Assembly: GCA_025451785.1 (NCBI GenBank)
Contig: JANWJV010000051.1
Location: forward strand, 1-57,377
Source of the DNA: Bacteroidia bacterium
GTDB lineage: Bacteria > Bacteroidota > Bacteroidia > JANWJV01
Reading direction: 5' to 3'
Length of the DNA stretch: 57,377 nt
In this document: positions 38,298-48,600 of the stretch, piece after piece
Layout: every line of letters starts with the position of its first letter
How positions within the stretch are numbered: the stretch's first letter is position 1
Notes under the pieces: model-generated
Databases searched by the model: none
The model's input: the letters and a program-made list of their open reading frames with translations, nothing else
Told to the model about the DNA's origin: nothing
Translations under genes and position numbers: made by a program

Positions 38298-41162
38298 TTA
38301 GATGGCTACTTCGGCATAACTTTCAATGGGCGGGCAGGAGCATACCAGGTTCCTGTCGCCATGGGCGTTGTCGACCCTGGCCACGCTGGGCCAGAACTTA
38401 TTTTCTTTCACCCACTTGAGCGGGTAAACAGCTTTTTCTCTTGAGTACGGACGGTTCCAGTTATCGCTCAGCGCCGACTTCACCGTATGAGGCGCGTTCT
38501 TCAGCACGTTGTCCTGCGCGTCGGCCTTGCCCTGCGCGATCTCCTCGATCTCTTTACGGATGCTGATCATCGCTTCGCAAAAACGGTCGAGCTCGGTCTT
38601 GCTTTCGCTCTCCGTGGGCTCCACCATCAGCGTATCATGCACCGGAAAGGCAACCGTTGGAGCATGGAAGCCATAGTCCATTAACCTCTTCGCGATATCA
38701 CCTACTTCAACACCCGCTATGCGTTTGAACTCCTTACAGTCGAGGATCATCTCATGCGCCACGCGGCCTTTGTTGCCAACGTAAAGAATGGGATAAGAAT
38801 CCTTCAGCAATTCCTTCATGTAGTTCGCGTTCAGGATCGCTGTCTTGGTTGCTTCGGTACAGCCTTCGCCACCCAGCATTTTGATATAACCGTAAGAGAT
38901 AAGCAGAATGAGCGCGCTGCCGAAAGGAGCCGCCGATACCGCGGTAATGCCCTGGTCGCCGCCGGTTTTCACCACAGGGTGAGAAGGCAGGAAGGGGACC
39001 AAATGTTTAGCCACACCAATGGGGCCCATGCCGGGACCGCCGCCGCCGTGAGGGATAGCAAATGTTTTGTGCAGGTTCAAGTGACAAACGTCAGCGCCGA
39101 TATTGCCGGGACTTGTCAACCCCACCTGCGCGTTCATGTTCGCGCCGTCCATGTACACTTGTCCGCCGTTGTCGTGAACGATCTGCGTAATGGTCTTGAT
39201 GCCCTCCTCGTACACACCATGCGTGGAAGGATAAGTGATCATCAGGCAGCTGAGATTTTGTTTGTTCGCTTCCGCTTTTTGTTTCAGGTCAGCAATGTCA
39301 ACGTTGCCGTTCGCGTCGCATTTTACGATCACGATGGTCATACCTGCCATTGCTGCGCTAGCGGGATTGGTACCATGTGCCGAAGAAGGGATGAGCGCCA
39401 CGTTGCGGTGATGGTCGCCACGCGAATGATGGTAAGCGCGGATCACCATAAGCCCGGCGTATTCTCCCTGCGCGCCCGAGTTGGGCTGCAGGCTCACACC
39501 GGCAAACCCGGTGATCTCCGAAAGGTCTTTGTCCAGTTCATTTACCACTTCCATATAGCCTTCGGCCTGGTCAGCAGGAACAAAAGGATGGATATTGGCG
39601 AACTCGGGCCAGGTGAGCGGCAGCAGTTCCGAAGCGGCGTTCAGCTTCATGGTGCAGGAGCCCAGTGATATCATCGAATGCGTAAGCGAAAGGTCTTTAT
39701 TCTCCAGGCGTTTGATGTAACGCATCATGTCGCTTTCGGAATGGAAGGTGTTGAAGGTGGGATGGCCGAGGTAAGCAGACCGTTTATGGTTAATGGTTAA
39801 TGTTTGATGGTTAATGGAGGAGGCTTTTTTGCCGGTTGCTTCGGCAAATACAGCGGCGATATCATTCAGGTCTTCTACTGAAACGGTTTCATCGAGGGCG
39901 ATCGTCAATGATGCATCGTCGATGTAGCGGAAGTTGATGCCTTTCTTCAGCGCCGCTGCTTTTACTTTCTCAGTGCTCAGGCCTTTGGGCAATTGCACCT
40001 TGATGGTATCGAAAAAGTTGGCGTGCGCAATAGTGCAACCCATTTCACCGAGTGCTTTCGCAAGTCCCGCAGCAGCTCCGTGTACTTGTTGAGCAATGCC
40101 TTTAATACCTTCTGAGCCATGGTACACAGCGTACATGCTGGCCATAATGGCGAGCAATGCTTGTGCGGTACAGATGTTAGAAGTGGCTTTCTCACGACGG
40201 ATATGCTGTTCACGTGTTTGCAGCGCCATCCTCAGCGCGGGATTTCCATGCGCGTCAACAGAAACGCCGATGATCCTTCCGGGTAAAAGACGTTTGTGAT
40301 CTTCTTTCGCCGCGAAAAATGCCGCGTGAGGACCGCCGTATCCCATAGGAACACCAAAGCGCTGCGAGTTACCGAACACTACATCAGCGCCCCATTCACC
40401 GGGAGGAGTTAAGAGGGCCAACGCGAGAAGATCAGTAGCGACAGCAACAGCTGCGCCATTGCTCTTGGCACGCTGCACGAACTCGGAATAATCGTTTACG
40501 GAACCATTGATGTCGGGGTACTGCACCAGCGCGCCGTACACCTTGTCGTGGAACGTATAGCTTTTCCAGTCGCCGAACTCCAGCTCGATGCCAAGGGGAA
40601 TGGCCCTGGTCTTGAGCACGTCGATGGTTTGCGGAAATACTTCGGAAGAAACAAAGAAAACATTAGCGCCTTTGGCGGCCGCTTCTCTCGAGCGGCTGCT
40701 GAACAGCAGGGCCATAGCTTCGGCCGCGGCGGTAGCTTCATCCAACAGCGAAGCGTTGGCGATGGGCATACCGGTAAGGTCGATCACCATCGTTTGGAAG
40801 TTGAGCAGCGCTTCAAGCCTGCCTTGCGCGATCTCGGCCTGGTAAGGAGTATAAGCGGTATACCAGCCCGGGTTTTCTAAAATGTTGCGCTGGATAACAG
40901 AAGGCACGATGGTGCCGTAATAGCCAAGGCCGATATAGGAACGGAAGACCTTGTTCTTCGCCGCGGTCTTGCGTAGCTTCTTGAGGTATTCGAATTCGCT
41001 CAGGCCTTTCTCCACTTTCAGGGGCCCTTTCAGGCGTATGGCTTCAGGAATGGTCTGGCTGATCAGCTCATCCACGCTCTTGGCTCCTATCTTACGGAGC
41101 ATCTGTTCGGTTTCTTTTCCCCTCGGACCGTTATGGCGGCTGGCAAATGTGTTCTGGTACAT
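38298..41162 (-). CDS. gcvP: Glycine dehydrogenase (decarboxylating), P-protein
   Basis: 954 aa, a full single-chain P-protein with N- and C-terminal halves. It decarboxylates glycine with PLP and passes the aminomethyl group to lipoyl H-protein in the glycine cleavage system. Motifs: FIGLGYYGT-like [11 protein letters not shown] early, ICTAQALLA, then [23 protein letters not shown] and the PLP-lysine region [18 protein letters not shown]. Between the halves (after EATGKK) an in-frame heptamer array adds [15 protein letters not shown], just before [14 protein letters not shown]. It has a divergent promoter shared with the bacilliredoxin gene. gcvT and gcvH are not in the window. Confidence 0.96.
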   Translation of the reverse strand: MYQNTFASRHNGPRGKETEQMLRKIGAKSVDELISQTIPEAIRLKGPLKVEKGLSEFEYLKKLRKTAAKNKVFRSYIGLGYYGTIVPSVIQRNILENPGWYTAYTPYQAEIAQGRLEALLNFQTMVIDLTGMPIANASLLDEATAAAEAMALLFSSRSREAAAKGANVFFVSSEVFPQTIDVLKTRAIPLGIELEFGDWKSYTFHDKVYGALVQYPDINGSVNDYSEFVQRAKSNGAAVAVATDLLALALLTPPGEWGADVVFGNSQRFGVPMGYGGPHAAFFAAKEDHKRLLPGRIIGVSVDAHGNPALRMALQTREQHIRREKATSNICTAQALLAIMASMYAVYHGSEGIKGIAQQVHGAAAGLAKALGEMGCTIAHANFFDTIKVQLPKGLSTEKVKAAALKKGINFRYIDDASLTIALDETVSVEDLNDIAAVFAEATGKKASSINHQTLTINHKRSAYLGHPTFNTFHSESDMMRYIKRLENKDLSLTHSMISLGSCTMKLNAASELLPLTWPEFANIHPFVPADQAEGYMEVVNELDKDLSEITGFAGVSLQPNSGAQGEYAGLMVIRAYHHSRGDHHRNVALIPSSAHGTNPASAAMAGMTIVIVKCDANGNVDIADLKQKAEANKQNLSCLMITYPSTHGVYEEGIKTITQIVHDNGGQVYMDGANMNAQVGLTSPGNIGADVCHLNLHKTFAIPHGGGGPGMGPIGVAKHLVPFLPSHPVVKTGGDQGITAVSAAPFGSALILLISYGYIKMLGGEGCTEATKTAILNANYMKELLKDSYPILYVGNKGRVAHEMILDCKEFKRIAGVEVGDIAKRLMDYGFHAPTVAFPVHDTLMVEPTESESKTELDRFCEAMISIRKEIEEIAQGKADAQDNVLKNAPHTVKSALSDNWNRPYSREKAVYPLKWVKENKFWPSVARVDNAHGDRNLVCSCPPIESYAEVAI
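39782..39816 (-). repeat. Heptamer array (CATYAAM x5) in the gcvP linker
   Basis: On the coding strand: CATTAAC, CATCAAA, CATTAAC, CATTAAC, CATAAAC. It is read in frame and lies at the junction of the two halves of the P-protein. Confidence 0.9.
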
Positions 41163-41180
41163 TGATCAGGAATTTTTGAG

Positions 41181-41224
41181 GGTAGCAAAGATAAATGTTT
41201 TTCCGATGGTATTTGCTACCTTTG
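41181..41224. promoter_or_regulatory. Divergent gcvP / bacilliredoxin promoters with a 9-bp inverted repeat
   Basis: Two exact -7 boxes face outward: TATCTTTG on the minus strand (41193-41186) for gcvP and TACCTTTG on the plus strand (41217-41224) for the bacilliredoxin gene. GGTAGCAAA (41181-41189) and TTTGCTACC (41212-41220) form a perfect inverted repeat that overlaps both boxes. Confidence 0.6.
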
Positions 41225-41246
41225 TAGTCTCCAAAATCAACACACT

Positions 41247-41657
41247 ATGTATCCTGAAAGCATTGTAAAGCCCATGAAAGCCGAGCTGACCTCTATCGGC
41301 TTCGAAGACCTTGTTAGCCCCGACCAGGTGGATAACGCGATAAAGACCCCCGGTACCGTTCTGGTAGTTGTGAATTCCGTTTGCGGATGTGCCGCCGGCG
41401 CTGCCCGTCCCGGAATCAAACTGGCCGTACAGGGAGCTAAAAAACCTACCAAGCTCACCACCGTGTTTGCCGGTTTCGATACCGAAGCGGTGGTACAGGC
41501 CCGTAAGTACTTCGCGCCCTATCCTCCTTCTTCTCCCAGCATCGCGCTGTTCAAAGACGGACAGCTGGTTCACTTCATCGAGCGCCACCACATTGAGGGC
41601 CGCTCCGCCGATATGATCGCGGAGAACCTTAAAATGGCATTCGAGCAGTTCTGTTAA
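41247..41657 (+). CDS. Bacilliredoxin (BrxA/BrxB, YphP/YqiW family)
   Basis: 136 aa of thioredoxin-like fold, cytoplasmic. The family signature Cys-Gly-Cys is at residues 46-48 (NSVCGCAAG), followed by ARPGIKLA and PPSSPSIALFKDG. Bacilliredoxins remove bacillithiol or similar low-molecular thiols from oxidised proteins; in Bacteroidota they occur with or without bacillithiol. A third cysteine is the last residue (EQFC). It has its own -7 box 22 nt before the ATG and ends 8 nt from the convergent gatC. Confidence 0.92.
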   Translation: MYPESIVKPMKAELTSIGFEDLVSPDQVDNAIKTPGTVLVVVNSVCGCAAGAARPGIKLAVQGAKKPTKLTTVFAGFDTEAVVQARKYFAPYPPSSPSIALFKDGQLVHFIERHHIEGRSADMIAENLKMAFEQFC

Positions 41658-41665
41658 GAGGGGGT

Positions 41666-41956
41666 TTACTTTTCAAGCACCTTCGGTGCCTTGAAATAAT
41701 CTGAATCTTTCTTCGGCGCGTTGAGCAGCGCTTCTTTTTGCGAGATATCCTGCTTCACTTCGTCTTCGCGAAGCACATTCACTTCGTCCGTCATATACAC
41801 GAGCGGCTCCACGTTCTCCGTATCGAGCTCGTTGAGCTTTTCCACGAAAGTGATGATACGGCTGAGGTCTTTGATGATCTCTTCCTTCGACGTAGCGTCG
41901 AACTCGAGCTTGGCCAGCTCGGCGATCTTGTCAACGGTAGCGCTGTCGATCTTCAT
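41666..41956 (-). CDS. gatC: Asp-tRNA(Asn)/Glu-tRNA(Gln) amidotransferase subunit C
   Basis: 96 aa, the usual length. It shows VDKIAELAKLEFD at the N-terminus, a helical stretch (IIKDLSRIITFVEKLNELDT), then VEPLVYM and the LREDEV block. GatC wraps around GatA and GatB and stabilises the complex. It is separated from gatA by 13 kb. The -7 box TAATTTTG ends 4 nt before the ATG, so the mRNA should start at or next to the initiation codon. Confidence 0.92.
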   Translation of the reverse strand: MKIDSATVDKIAELAKLEFDATSKEEIIKDLSRIITFVEKLNELDTENVEPLVYMTDEVNVLREDEVKQDISQKEALLNAPKKDSDYFKAPKVLEK

Positions 41957-41960
41957 GACC

Positions 41961-42008
41961 CAAAATTAGCAAATGTTCCGGAAGCCTTGCGGGAAAACTC
42001 TATATTTG
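41961..42008. promoter_or_regulatory. Divergent, near-leaderless gatC and trpS promoters
   Basis: Minus strand TAATTTTG (41968-41961) lies 4 nt before the gatC ATG. Plus strand TATATTTG (42001-42008) lies 7 nt before the trpS ATG. Both match TAnnTTTG exactly, and with usual spacing transcription would begin at or just before each start codon. Confidence 0.6.
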
Positions 42009-42015
42009 GGCTCCA

Positions 42016-42984
42016 ATGGCAAGGATACTTACAGGCGTACAAAGCACCAATGTTCCCCACATGGGTAACATCCTCGGCGCTATGCTGCCTGCCATCGCGC
42101 TTTCGAAGAAAGAAGGTAACCTTTCACTGCTATTCATCGCCGATCTCCATTCGGTAACTACAATAAAAGACGCTGAGTTCCGCCGCAACAGCACCAATGC
42201 CGTTGCCGCTGCCTGGCTGGCTTGCGGATTCGACGCTGAGAAAAATATACTTTACCGCCAGAGCGATGTTGCAGAGGTATGCGAACTTACCTGGTACCTC
42301 AATTGCTTTACGCCTTTTCCCATGCTGGCCAATGCCCATTCCTTTAAGGATAAATCAGGTCGTCTCAGCGATGTGAACTCAGGCCTGTTCACTTATCCGG
42401 TATTGATGGCGGCTGACATTCTTTTGTACGATGCCAACTTTGTTCCTGTCGGCAAGGACCAGCTTCAGCATTTGGAGATGACACGCGACATCGCCTCGGC
42501 CTTCAACCACCAGATGGGCGAGACCTTTGTGATCCCCGAGGCCATGACCGACGAACGGGTGATGCTGATCCCCGGTACCGACGGAGAGAAGATGAGCAAG
42601 TCGCTGAACAACTTCATTAATATTTTCCTCCCGGAGAAGGAGCTGTTGAAAGTGGTGAAGACCATTGTGACCGATGCCACGCCGCTGGAGCAGCCGAAGA
42701 ACCCCGATACCTGCAATGTGTTCGCCTTGTACAAGGTGATAGCCCCTGAAGCGCAGGTGAACGAGATGCGCGCGAAATACCAGGCGGGCGGTTACGGTTA
42801 TGGGCATGCCAAGCAGGCGCTGTTCGAAGCCATCATAGAACGTTTTAAGAACGAGCGCCTTGCCTTTGACCGTTACATGAGCAACACTGCCGAACTGGAT
42901 GCGGCGCTTGCTAAAGGCGCGGACAAGGCACGTGTCATTGCCACAGGTGTTTTGAAACGTGTACGGGGAAAACTCGGTTTCTGA
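42016..42984 (+). CDS. trpS: Tryptophanyl-tRNA synthetase
   Basis: 322 aa, class I synthetase of normal bacterial length. The HIGH-equivalent is PHMGN (14-18) after the start ARILTGVQSTN, and KMSKS is at 192-196 in GTDGEKMSKSLNN. LLYDANFVPVGKDQLQHLEMTRDIA is the conserved tryptophan/dimer region. It charges tRNA(Trp) using ATP. It seems to be transcribed from a promoter immediately before the ATG. An exported unknown follows 12 nt after the stop. Confidence 0.96.
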   Translation: MARILTGVQSTNVPHMGNILGAMLPAIALSKKEGNLSLLFIADLHSVTTIKDAEFRRNSTNAVAAAWLACGFDAEKNILYRQSDVAEVCELTWYLNCFTPFPMLANAHSFKDKSGRLSDVNSGLFTYPVLMAADILLYDANFVPVGKDQLQHLEMTRDIASAFNHQMGETFVIPEAMTDERVMLIPGTDGEKMSKSLNNFINIFLPEKELLKVVKTIVTDATPLEQPKNPDTCNVFALYKVIAPEAQVNEMRAKYQAGGYGYGHAKQALFEAIIERFKNERLAFDRYMSNTAELDAALAKGADKARVIATGVLKRVRGKLGF

Positions 42985-42996
42985 TCATTGACCATT

Positions 42997-43536
42997 ATGC
43001 TGAACGCCGCGAAATATGCGATGGCCTTCCTGCTTTGCTTCGGAGGAATGTTTTCTTTTGCCCAGAATGAGATCACCCTCGCAAAAAGAAAAGGTGACAA
43101 AACACTGAAGATAAACACCGAACGGATCATCGGGGTGGAGACTAGCGACCGCGGAATGGCGGGCACGGTAACAAGCAAGACCGATTCTTCACTTACCATT
43201 CAAACCTTCTTCAAGCGCGACGACAGGCGCATTGATACCACCATCACGGTGCCCTTCGACAGTATTCGATCCATCATCTATTGCAAGGCAAAGAACATTG
43301 CCACCTGCACAAAACGGCTTTCCTCTAAAACGGCGCACCGCCTCATCAACCTGAGCACCGGCGCCATCATAGGCGTTTCCCTTGCCGGTCCCTATATCGG
43401 TGAGAGCGAAGGATCCAAGATCGTTTGGGTATGGGGCGGCATCCTCACGGCGATATGTTATTCCACCTTCATGGAATACAAAGTGAACCCAAGGGAATTC
43501 GATCTTGAAAAAAAATGGAAGATAGCGAAGCGCTAG
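42997..43536 (+). CDS. Exported protein of unknown function
   Basis: 179 aa from the ATG at 42997 (the frame also opens at a TTG 9 nt earlier). A signal peptide (MLNAAKYAMAF to FSFAQ) is followed by a strand-rich part (EITLAKRKGDKTLKI, RIIGVETSDRG, DSSLTIQTFFKRDDRR, FDSIRSIIY), two or three cysteines around KNIATCTKR, and a hydrophobic region at about 120-150 (LINLSTGAIIGVSLAG; WVWGGILTAICY) that could be one or two membrane spans. No known domain. It probably shares a transcript with trpS; its last 4 nt overlap convergent gpsA. Confidence 0.72.
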   Translation: MLNAAKYAMAFLLCFGGMFSFAQNEITLAKRKGDKTLKINTERIIGVETSDRGMAGTVTSKTDSSLTIQTFFKRDDRRIDTTITVPFDSIRSIIYCKAKNIATCTKRLSSKTAHRLINLSTGAIIGVSLAGPYIGESEGSKIVWVWGGILTAICYSTFMEYKVNPREFDLEKKWKIAKR

Positions 43537-44531
43537 CTGAGCTTATCCGCTAAGAGCCGCATCTCAACGGCAGGAGAGATCTTTTCATACAAAATGTGAT
43601 ACACCGCATCGGTGATCGGCATTTCCACTTTGTGCTTCTTGTTGATCTCGTACACGCACTTCACGCCGTAAAAGCCTTCGGCCACCATGTTCATCTCCAT
43701 CTGTGCCGATTTCACTGAGTATCCCTTGCCGATCATGTTGCCGAAGGTGCGGTTGCGGCTGAACTGCGAATAAGCGGTCACGAGCAGGTCGCCGAGGTAA
43801 GCCGAATCTTTGATGTCGCGGTCAATGGGATGTACCGCGTCAACAAAGCGTTTGATCTCCTGTATGGCGCCCGAGATGAGCACCGCCTGGAAATTATCAC
43901 CGTAGCCAAGGCCGCGGCAAATGCCGGCAGCGATAGCGAACACGTTCTTGAGCACGGCCGAATACTCGGTGCCGTAAATATCATCGCTTACCGTTGTTTT
44001 GATATAGCGACAGGCGAGCTTTGAAGCGAGAAATGAAGCGTTGTCTTTGTTCTGTGAAGCAACGGTGAGATACGAAAGTTTTTCCATAGCCACTTCTTCC
44101 GCATGACAAGGGCCCGTGATCACCCCGATACTGGAAAAGGAGACCTTGTACATCTGGTTCAGGAATTCCCCGATAATGAGGTTCTCCTCAGGAACGATCC
44201 CCTTGATGGCGGAGAACATCTGTTTGTTCTTCAGCTCCTCGGGGCCTATGCCTGAGAGGGCTTCCTTGAGAAATGCGGAAGGCACGGCGAGCACGATAAC
44301 ATCGGCCTTCTTTACCACAGCTTTCAGATCCGCGCTGAGGTTTAGTTTGTTCGTATCAAACTCCACCGAACTTATGTAATTGGGGTTGTGATGATATTTT
44401 TTGATGAAGTCGATGGTGGCATCGTTACGCATCCACCAGCTGAGCGAAGCGCAATTGTTACAAAGCATCTTCACGATGGCTGTAGCCCAGCTTCCGCCGC
44501 CTATTACCGCAATATGTTTTTCCGCGCTCAT
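43533..44531 (-). CDS. gpsA: NAD(P)-dependent glycerol-3-phosphate dehydrogenase
   Basis: 332 aa. The Rossmann glycine motif GGGSWATA is at 11-18, followed by WWMRND and the VIVLAVPSAFL strand. The C-terminal domain has AIKGIVPE, TGPCHAEEVA, YSAVLKNVFAIAAG with the catalytic lysine, and GDLLVTAYS..RNRTFG. It reduces dihydroxyacetone phosphate to sn-glycerol 3-phosphate for phospholipids. It starts 53 nt after a PorP/SprF gene; TATTTTCG, one base from the -7 box, ends about 11 nt before its ATG, so it may have a separate promoter. Confidence 0.94.
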   Translation of the reverse strand: MSAEKHIAVIGGGSWATAIVKMLCNNCASLSWWMRNDATIDFIKKYHHNPNYISSVEFDTNKLNLSADLKAVVKKADVIVLAVPSAFLKEALSGIGPEELKNKQMFSAIKGIVPEENLIIGEFLNQMYKVSFSSIGVITGPCHAEEVAMEKLSYLTVASQNKDNASFLASKLACRYIKTTVSDDIYGTEYSAVLKNVFAIAAGICRGLGYGDNFQAVLISGAIQEIKRFVDAVHPIDRDIKDSAYLGDLLVTAYSQFSRNRTFGNMIGKGYSVKSAQMEMNMVAEGFYGVKCVYEINKKHKVEMPITDAVYHILYEKISPAVEMRLLADKLS

Positions 44532-44584
44532 GCCTGGGAAACGAAAATAAGATTTTTTGGGACGTAAGGTCTGTTTTACCCTTA

Positions 44585-45604
44585 CTACTTCGGCAGGAAG
44601 CCTTTGTACACGAGCGAAAGCTCCATGCCGCCGCGGAGCTCACTGGCCACCTTAAGCTTCGAGATGTTAAGATCGTAGCTGATGCCGATGCTTAGTGACT
44701 TGTGCATTTCGAAAGAGGCCGTTGCCACGATCGCATCCTTGAACCGGTATAGTATACCCGCCTGTACCGCCGATGAAAGGAGTGTGTAGGTGTTGAGTAC
44801 CACGTTGTCATCGCTCATATCGGCGCCAAACACATAACGCACTTGCCCGCCGGCCAGGATCTCCCTGTAAGGGCCCTGCATGGAATACATGAGCTGTGGC
44901 ACGATGATGATAAAAGGTTTCTTCGGCAGCGGGATGTGCGCGCTGGTATACCCCATGTACTTGCGGTACAGTCTGTCGATCTCAGGGTAATAGCGCTGCT
45001 TGGGCTGGTGCAGGTGAAAGGAAGAAACGCCCAGTATGTACTTGAACTTATTTTGCGAGTTATAATACTTGTATTCTACCCCGGTGCCTATATCGAAATA
45101 AATAAAATTCTGGTTGTAACCATATTCTGGCGGCAGGGTAGGGTCGTAATTGTTGCCGTCCCATTGGCTGTCCCATTTCAGATCGGTAGTGTTAAGACTG
45201 CGCTGCGCGAAGGAAGGCTGCACACCCACGGCAAGCGAGCTGTGATCGCTCAGCGCTTGCTGGTACGCCGCGTTGAAGCTTACCTGCGTAAGCCCCATGT
45301 TCGATTTGCCGGCCTTGTCGCGAAAAAGAGAGATGCCCGCTGCCGCGTAGCTTTTTTTGCTGACTCCGAACCTGTGCACCTTTGCATCCGCGGAAGCGGC
45401 AATGGTCTTGTAAGGACTGCTGATGGTCTTCCACTGGCTCTTGTAATTGGTGGCGAGACGGTAGTCGCCGGGGAATGCGCCGGTGGCAGCAGGATTAATG
45501 CTGAGCGGCGAATCATAATACTGTGAAAGGTGAATGTCCTGCCCTTGCGAAGCAGAAGCCGCGATAAAATTCACACCGAGCAATAGGTAGCGCAGGCTCT
45601 TCAT
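44585..45604 (-). CDS. PorP/SprF-family T9SS outer-membrane protein
   Basis: 339 aa. Signal (MKSLRYLLLGVNFIAASASQGQ), then DIHLSQYYDSPLSINPAATGAFPG and YKSQWKTI, the family's hallmark start, then barrel-like strands and a C-terminal FLPK. Its ATG overlaps the stop of the upstream type B cargo by 4 nt, so the two are translationally coupled and it is probably the dedicated outer-membrane partner of that cargo. Unlike the copy at 8748, no PorE-like gene follows. Confidence 0.9.
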   Translation of the reverse strand: MKSLRYLLLGVNFIAASASQGQDIHLSQYYDSPLSINPAATGAFPGDYRLATNYKSQWKTISSPYKTIAASADAKVHRFGVSKKSYAAAGISLFRDKAGKSNMGLTQVSFNAAYQQALSDHSSLAVGVQPSFAQRSLNTTDLKWDSQWDGNNYDPTLPPEYGYNQNFIYFDIGTGVEYKYYNSQNKFKYILGVSSFHLHQPKQRYYPEIDRLYRKYMGYTSAHIPLPKKPFIIIVPQLMYSMQGPYREILAGGQVRYVFGADMSDDNVVLNTYTLLSSAVQAGILYRFKDAIVATASFEMHKSLSIGISYDLNISKLKVASELRGGMELSLVYKGFLPK

Positions 45605-48600
45605 CGTATCAGTGTGACGTCTCCTTTTTGAATGATCCGCTTTTCGGTGTTCATGATCACGTCGAGGTAATATACATACACAGCGGGGTCAACAGGCTTG
45701 CCCCTGAAGGTGCCGTCCCATCCAATGTTGATGTCGGTCGTTTCGAATATTTTTTCGCCCCAGCGGTCGTAGAGGATGAAGCGCAGCTGGTTGATGCCTT
45801 TGCCGCGCACGAACAGCACATCGTTCTGGCCGTCGCCGTTCGGTGAGAAGATATCAGGAAGGAAGATCTCCGTCGCTTCAAGTATGCAAACGGTCATCGT
45901 ATACGAGTCCATACAGCCTCCCTGGTTGGTTACTGTGAGCGTGATCGTATAAGTGCCAGGGTTGTCGAACTGGAACTGCGGGTTCTGTCCCGCCACATAG
46001 GGAACAATGGTGCCGTTGATGTTCCATGCCCCTGTATCGGCTCCGTTGCAGAGGTCGATGAAGGTGATGAGGTTTTGATCGAAAGGAACACAGTTAAGAT
46101 TGGGGTTCGGTGAGAACAGCGCTTTGATCACGGGATAGCTGGGGATCTTCACCAGTGTATCGAAGGTACAACCTGTAGCAACGTTTTTAATGTGCAGCAT
46201 ATAGCTCTTGCCCGCGAGGCCGGTAGCTGTGGCTGTGAACTGCGGCGGTATGGTGGCCCAACTGTAGGCATAATTGCCACTTGGATTTATTACCGCTGTT
46301 GCAAAGCCCGGATCGCCGTAGCAAAGTATAGGGTTGGTGGTAAACGTAACAGTATAGTCGGGGCTTACCACTATGGTGATGGTGTCGTACGAAGGATCGG
46401 AGCAGCCGTCGGAAGTGATCACCACATACGAAGTAGTAGCCGTAGGTGAAACGGTATGTTGGTTAATAGGGAAGAGCCCGTAGTTCCAGGCATAGCTGTA
46501 AAGCACGTTGGGATTTCCGCCCGCGGCGGTAATGGTGATCACCGAGCCTCCACCCTTGCAAATGGTATCATCGCTAACAGTCACTGATGTTGTCAGCTGA
46601 GGGTAAACCTGTATCTGCAGCGAGTCGGCGGTATAACAGAAGCCAGTACCGAAGGTGTATTTGATCCAGTGCGTACCCATGCCCGCTATGCTGGGGTTGA
46701 AGCTGGTGCCTACAATGCCGTTACCGGTAAGCGTTCCGCCTGTGGGAACAAGTCCAAGCGCGATGTTGGTATCCTTAAAGCATTGTATCGCCGCCAGCCC
46801 CGTAATGGTCGCCTTCTGGTATTGGTAAATGGTGATGAGAATAGTATCCGAACATCCCGCAGGGGTTTTGTAAATGATGGTGAACGTACCATTGCCTGAA
46901 ACGGTAGGATCAAAAAGACCCTTCTTAGTATCCGTTATCCCAATGCCGCTCCATACCGGGCGCGTGCTTGCCGGCACCATGGAGTCGACAAGGAACTTGG
47001 GATGCGTTGAACAGAAAGTGAGTGTATTGTTCGCAAGCTTATCAGGGTACACCACCATCTTGATAGAGTCGCTGCAGGTATTTACCTGGTAATTGATGTT
47101 ATGAATACCAGGTCCGGCTATTTTGGGTTTGAAATAATAATTACCGCTAAGCACAATACCGTTACCGCTCCAAACACCTGATACCGGGAAATGCGCCAGG
47201 TTGGCGTAAATGATCCGCAATGAATCGGAGCTTTCGCAGTAATAAAGCGAGTCGGTGTATATAATGGTGTTCCACGAATACATAAAGAGCGTATCCTGGC
47301 AACCGTTGGGAGCGTGGTAAATGAGCGTGTCGAGGTGGTTGAAAAAACCTTTCGCTGCTGGATTGTACAACCCAGCGCCATTCACCATGCCAATACCGGT
47401 CCAAGTTCCACCGGCCGGCGTTACCGGCGGCAAAAAGAAATTACCCTGGTAGGGACAGGCCGTCGACGCGGGTTGGACATTGATGTCTTTGATGTATACT
47501 TTGAATACCGCGGCGCAGCCGTTGGCCAGTTTGTAAGTGATGAAATGCAATCCTGCGCCCGCCAGTGTCGGGTTGATCACACCATTGATGCTGTCAACAA
47601 TGCCGTTGCCGTAAAAACGTCCGCCGGGAGGTGACACCAGGTATTTCAACGTATCGTACCAAATGGATTTACAAATAGAATCGGTAGTGAGCGGAACCTG
47701 CAAACTATCAACAAACACTTTCTTCGTATCGGAACAACCGTTGGGATGCGTATAGATGACCGTATACACCCCTCCCGTGGATGGATTGAATTGTCCGCCG
47801 GACGTAATGAACACGCTGCCCGACCAGGTGCCGCCCGAAGGGATCCCCCCCGAGACCTGGAACGTTGGCCCGTTCACGCAGGCCGCGTCGTCATTGCCGG
47901 CATCCATGGGTAAGACGACAATGCGTATACTATCGGTGCACATATTGCTCACCTTGTATTTGACGTAAAAGACCCCTGCCCCCGAAGTATCTGGGTCGAA
48001 GGTTCCCAGTGTTGTATCAGTGATGCCCAATCCTTTCCATGAGCCTCCCGGTGGTGTTGCCAGCAGGTTGAAGGGGGCATCGGACTGGCAAACGGTATCA
48101 TTCGCCAGCGCGGTTATCTTGGGACTTATCACCGTTATCTTTTGTGTCATGGAAACCTGCGCGCCATTGCCTCCGCTTTCCTGGATGGTAACGGTATATA
48201 CGGTGGTTGCCGTGGGACATACTGTATGCGGTCCGGCGTTTGAAGGCAAGCTGTGGCTCCAGCTATAACTGTAGCTAAGGCATGTTGCCGATGGAACGGC
48301 GCGCACTTGTGTGCAATACCCGCCGCAAATAGTATCGTTGCCGATAAGGTTCACGCTTACCGTATAAGGACATCCTCCCATAAGGAAGGTGGCGTTCTTG
48401 GTGAACTTCCATGCGCTGTCGCAGTTGTCTACCACATACATATCGAACTTCACATTGTAAGTGCAGTTCTGGTTGAGCGGTTGGCCCAGCCCGAGGCGGA
48501 TGGTGGTGGTCATGTTGCTCACACATCCTACGCCCGCGGCGGTCACCACGGTAGGGTTCACAGGGCCGGTAACAGTGAAATACTTGGGGCGGATGGAGTC

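Noticed and set aside
38754-39668. 304-codon plus-strand frame inside gcvP
   Set aside because: gcvP is unambiguous over this whole stretch, and the frame has no domain-like features.
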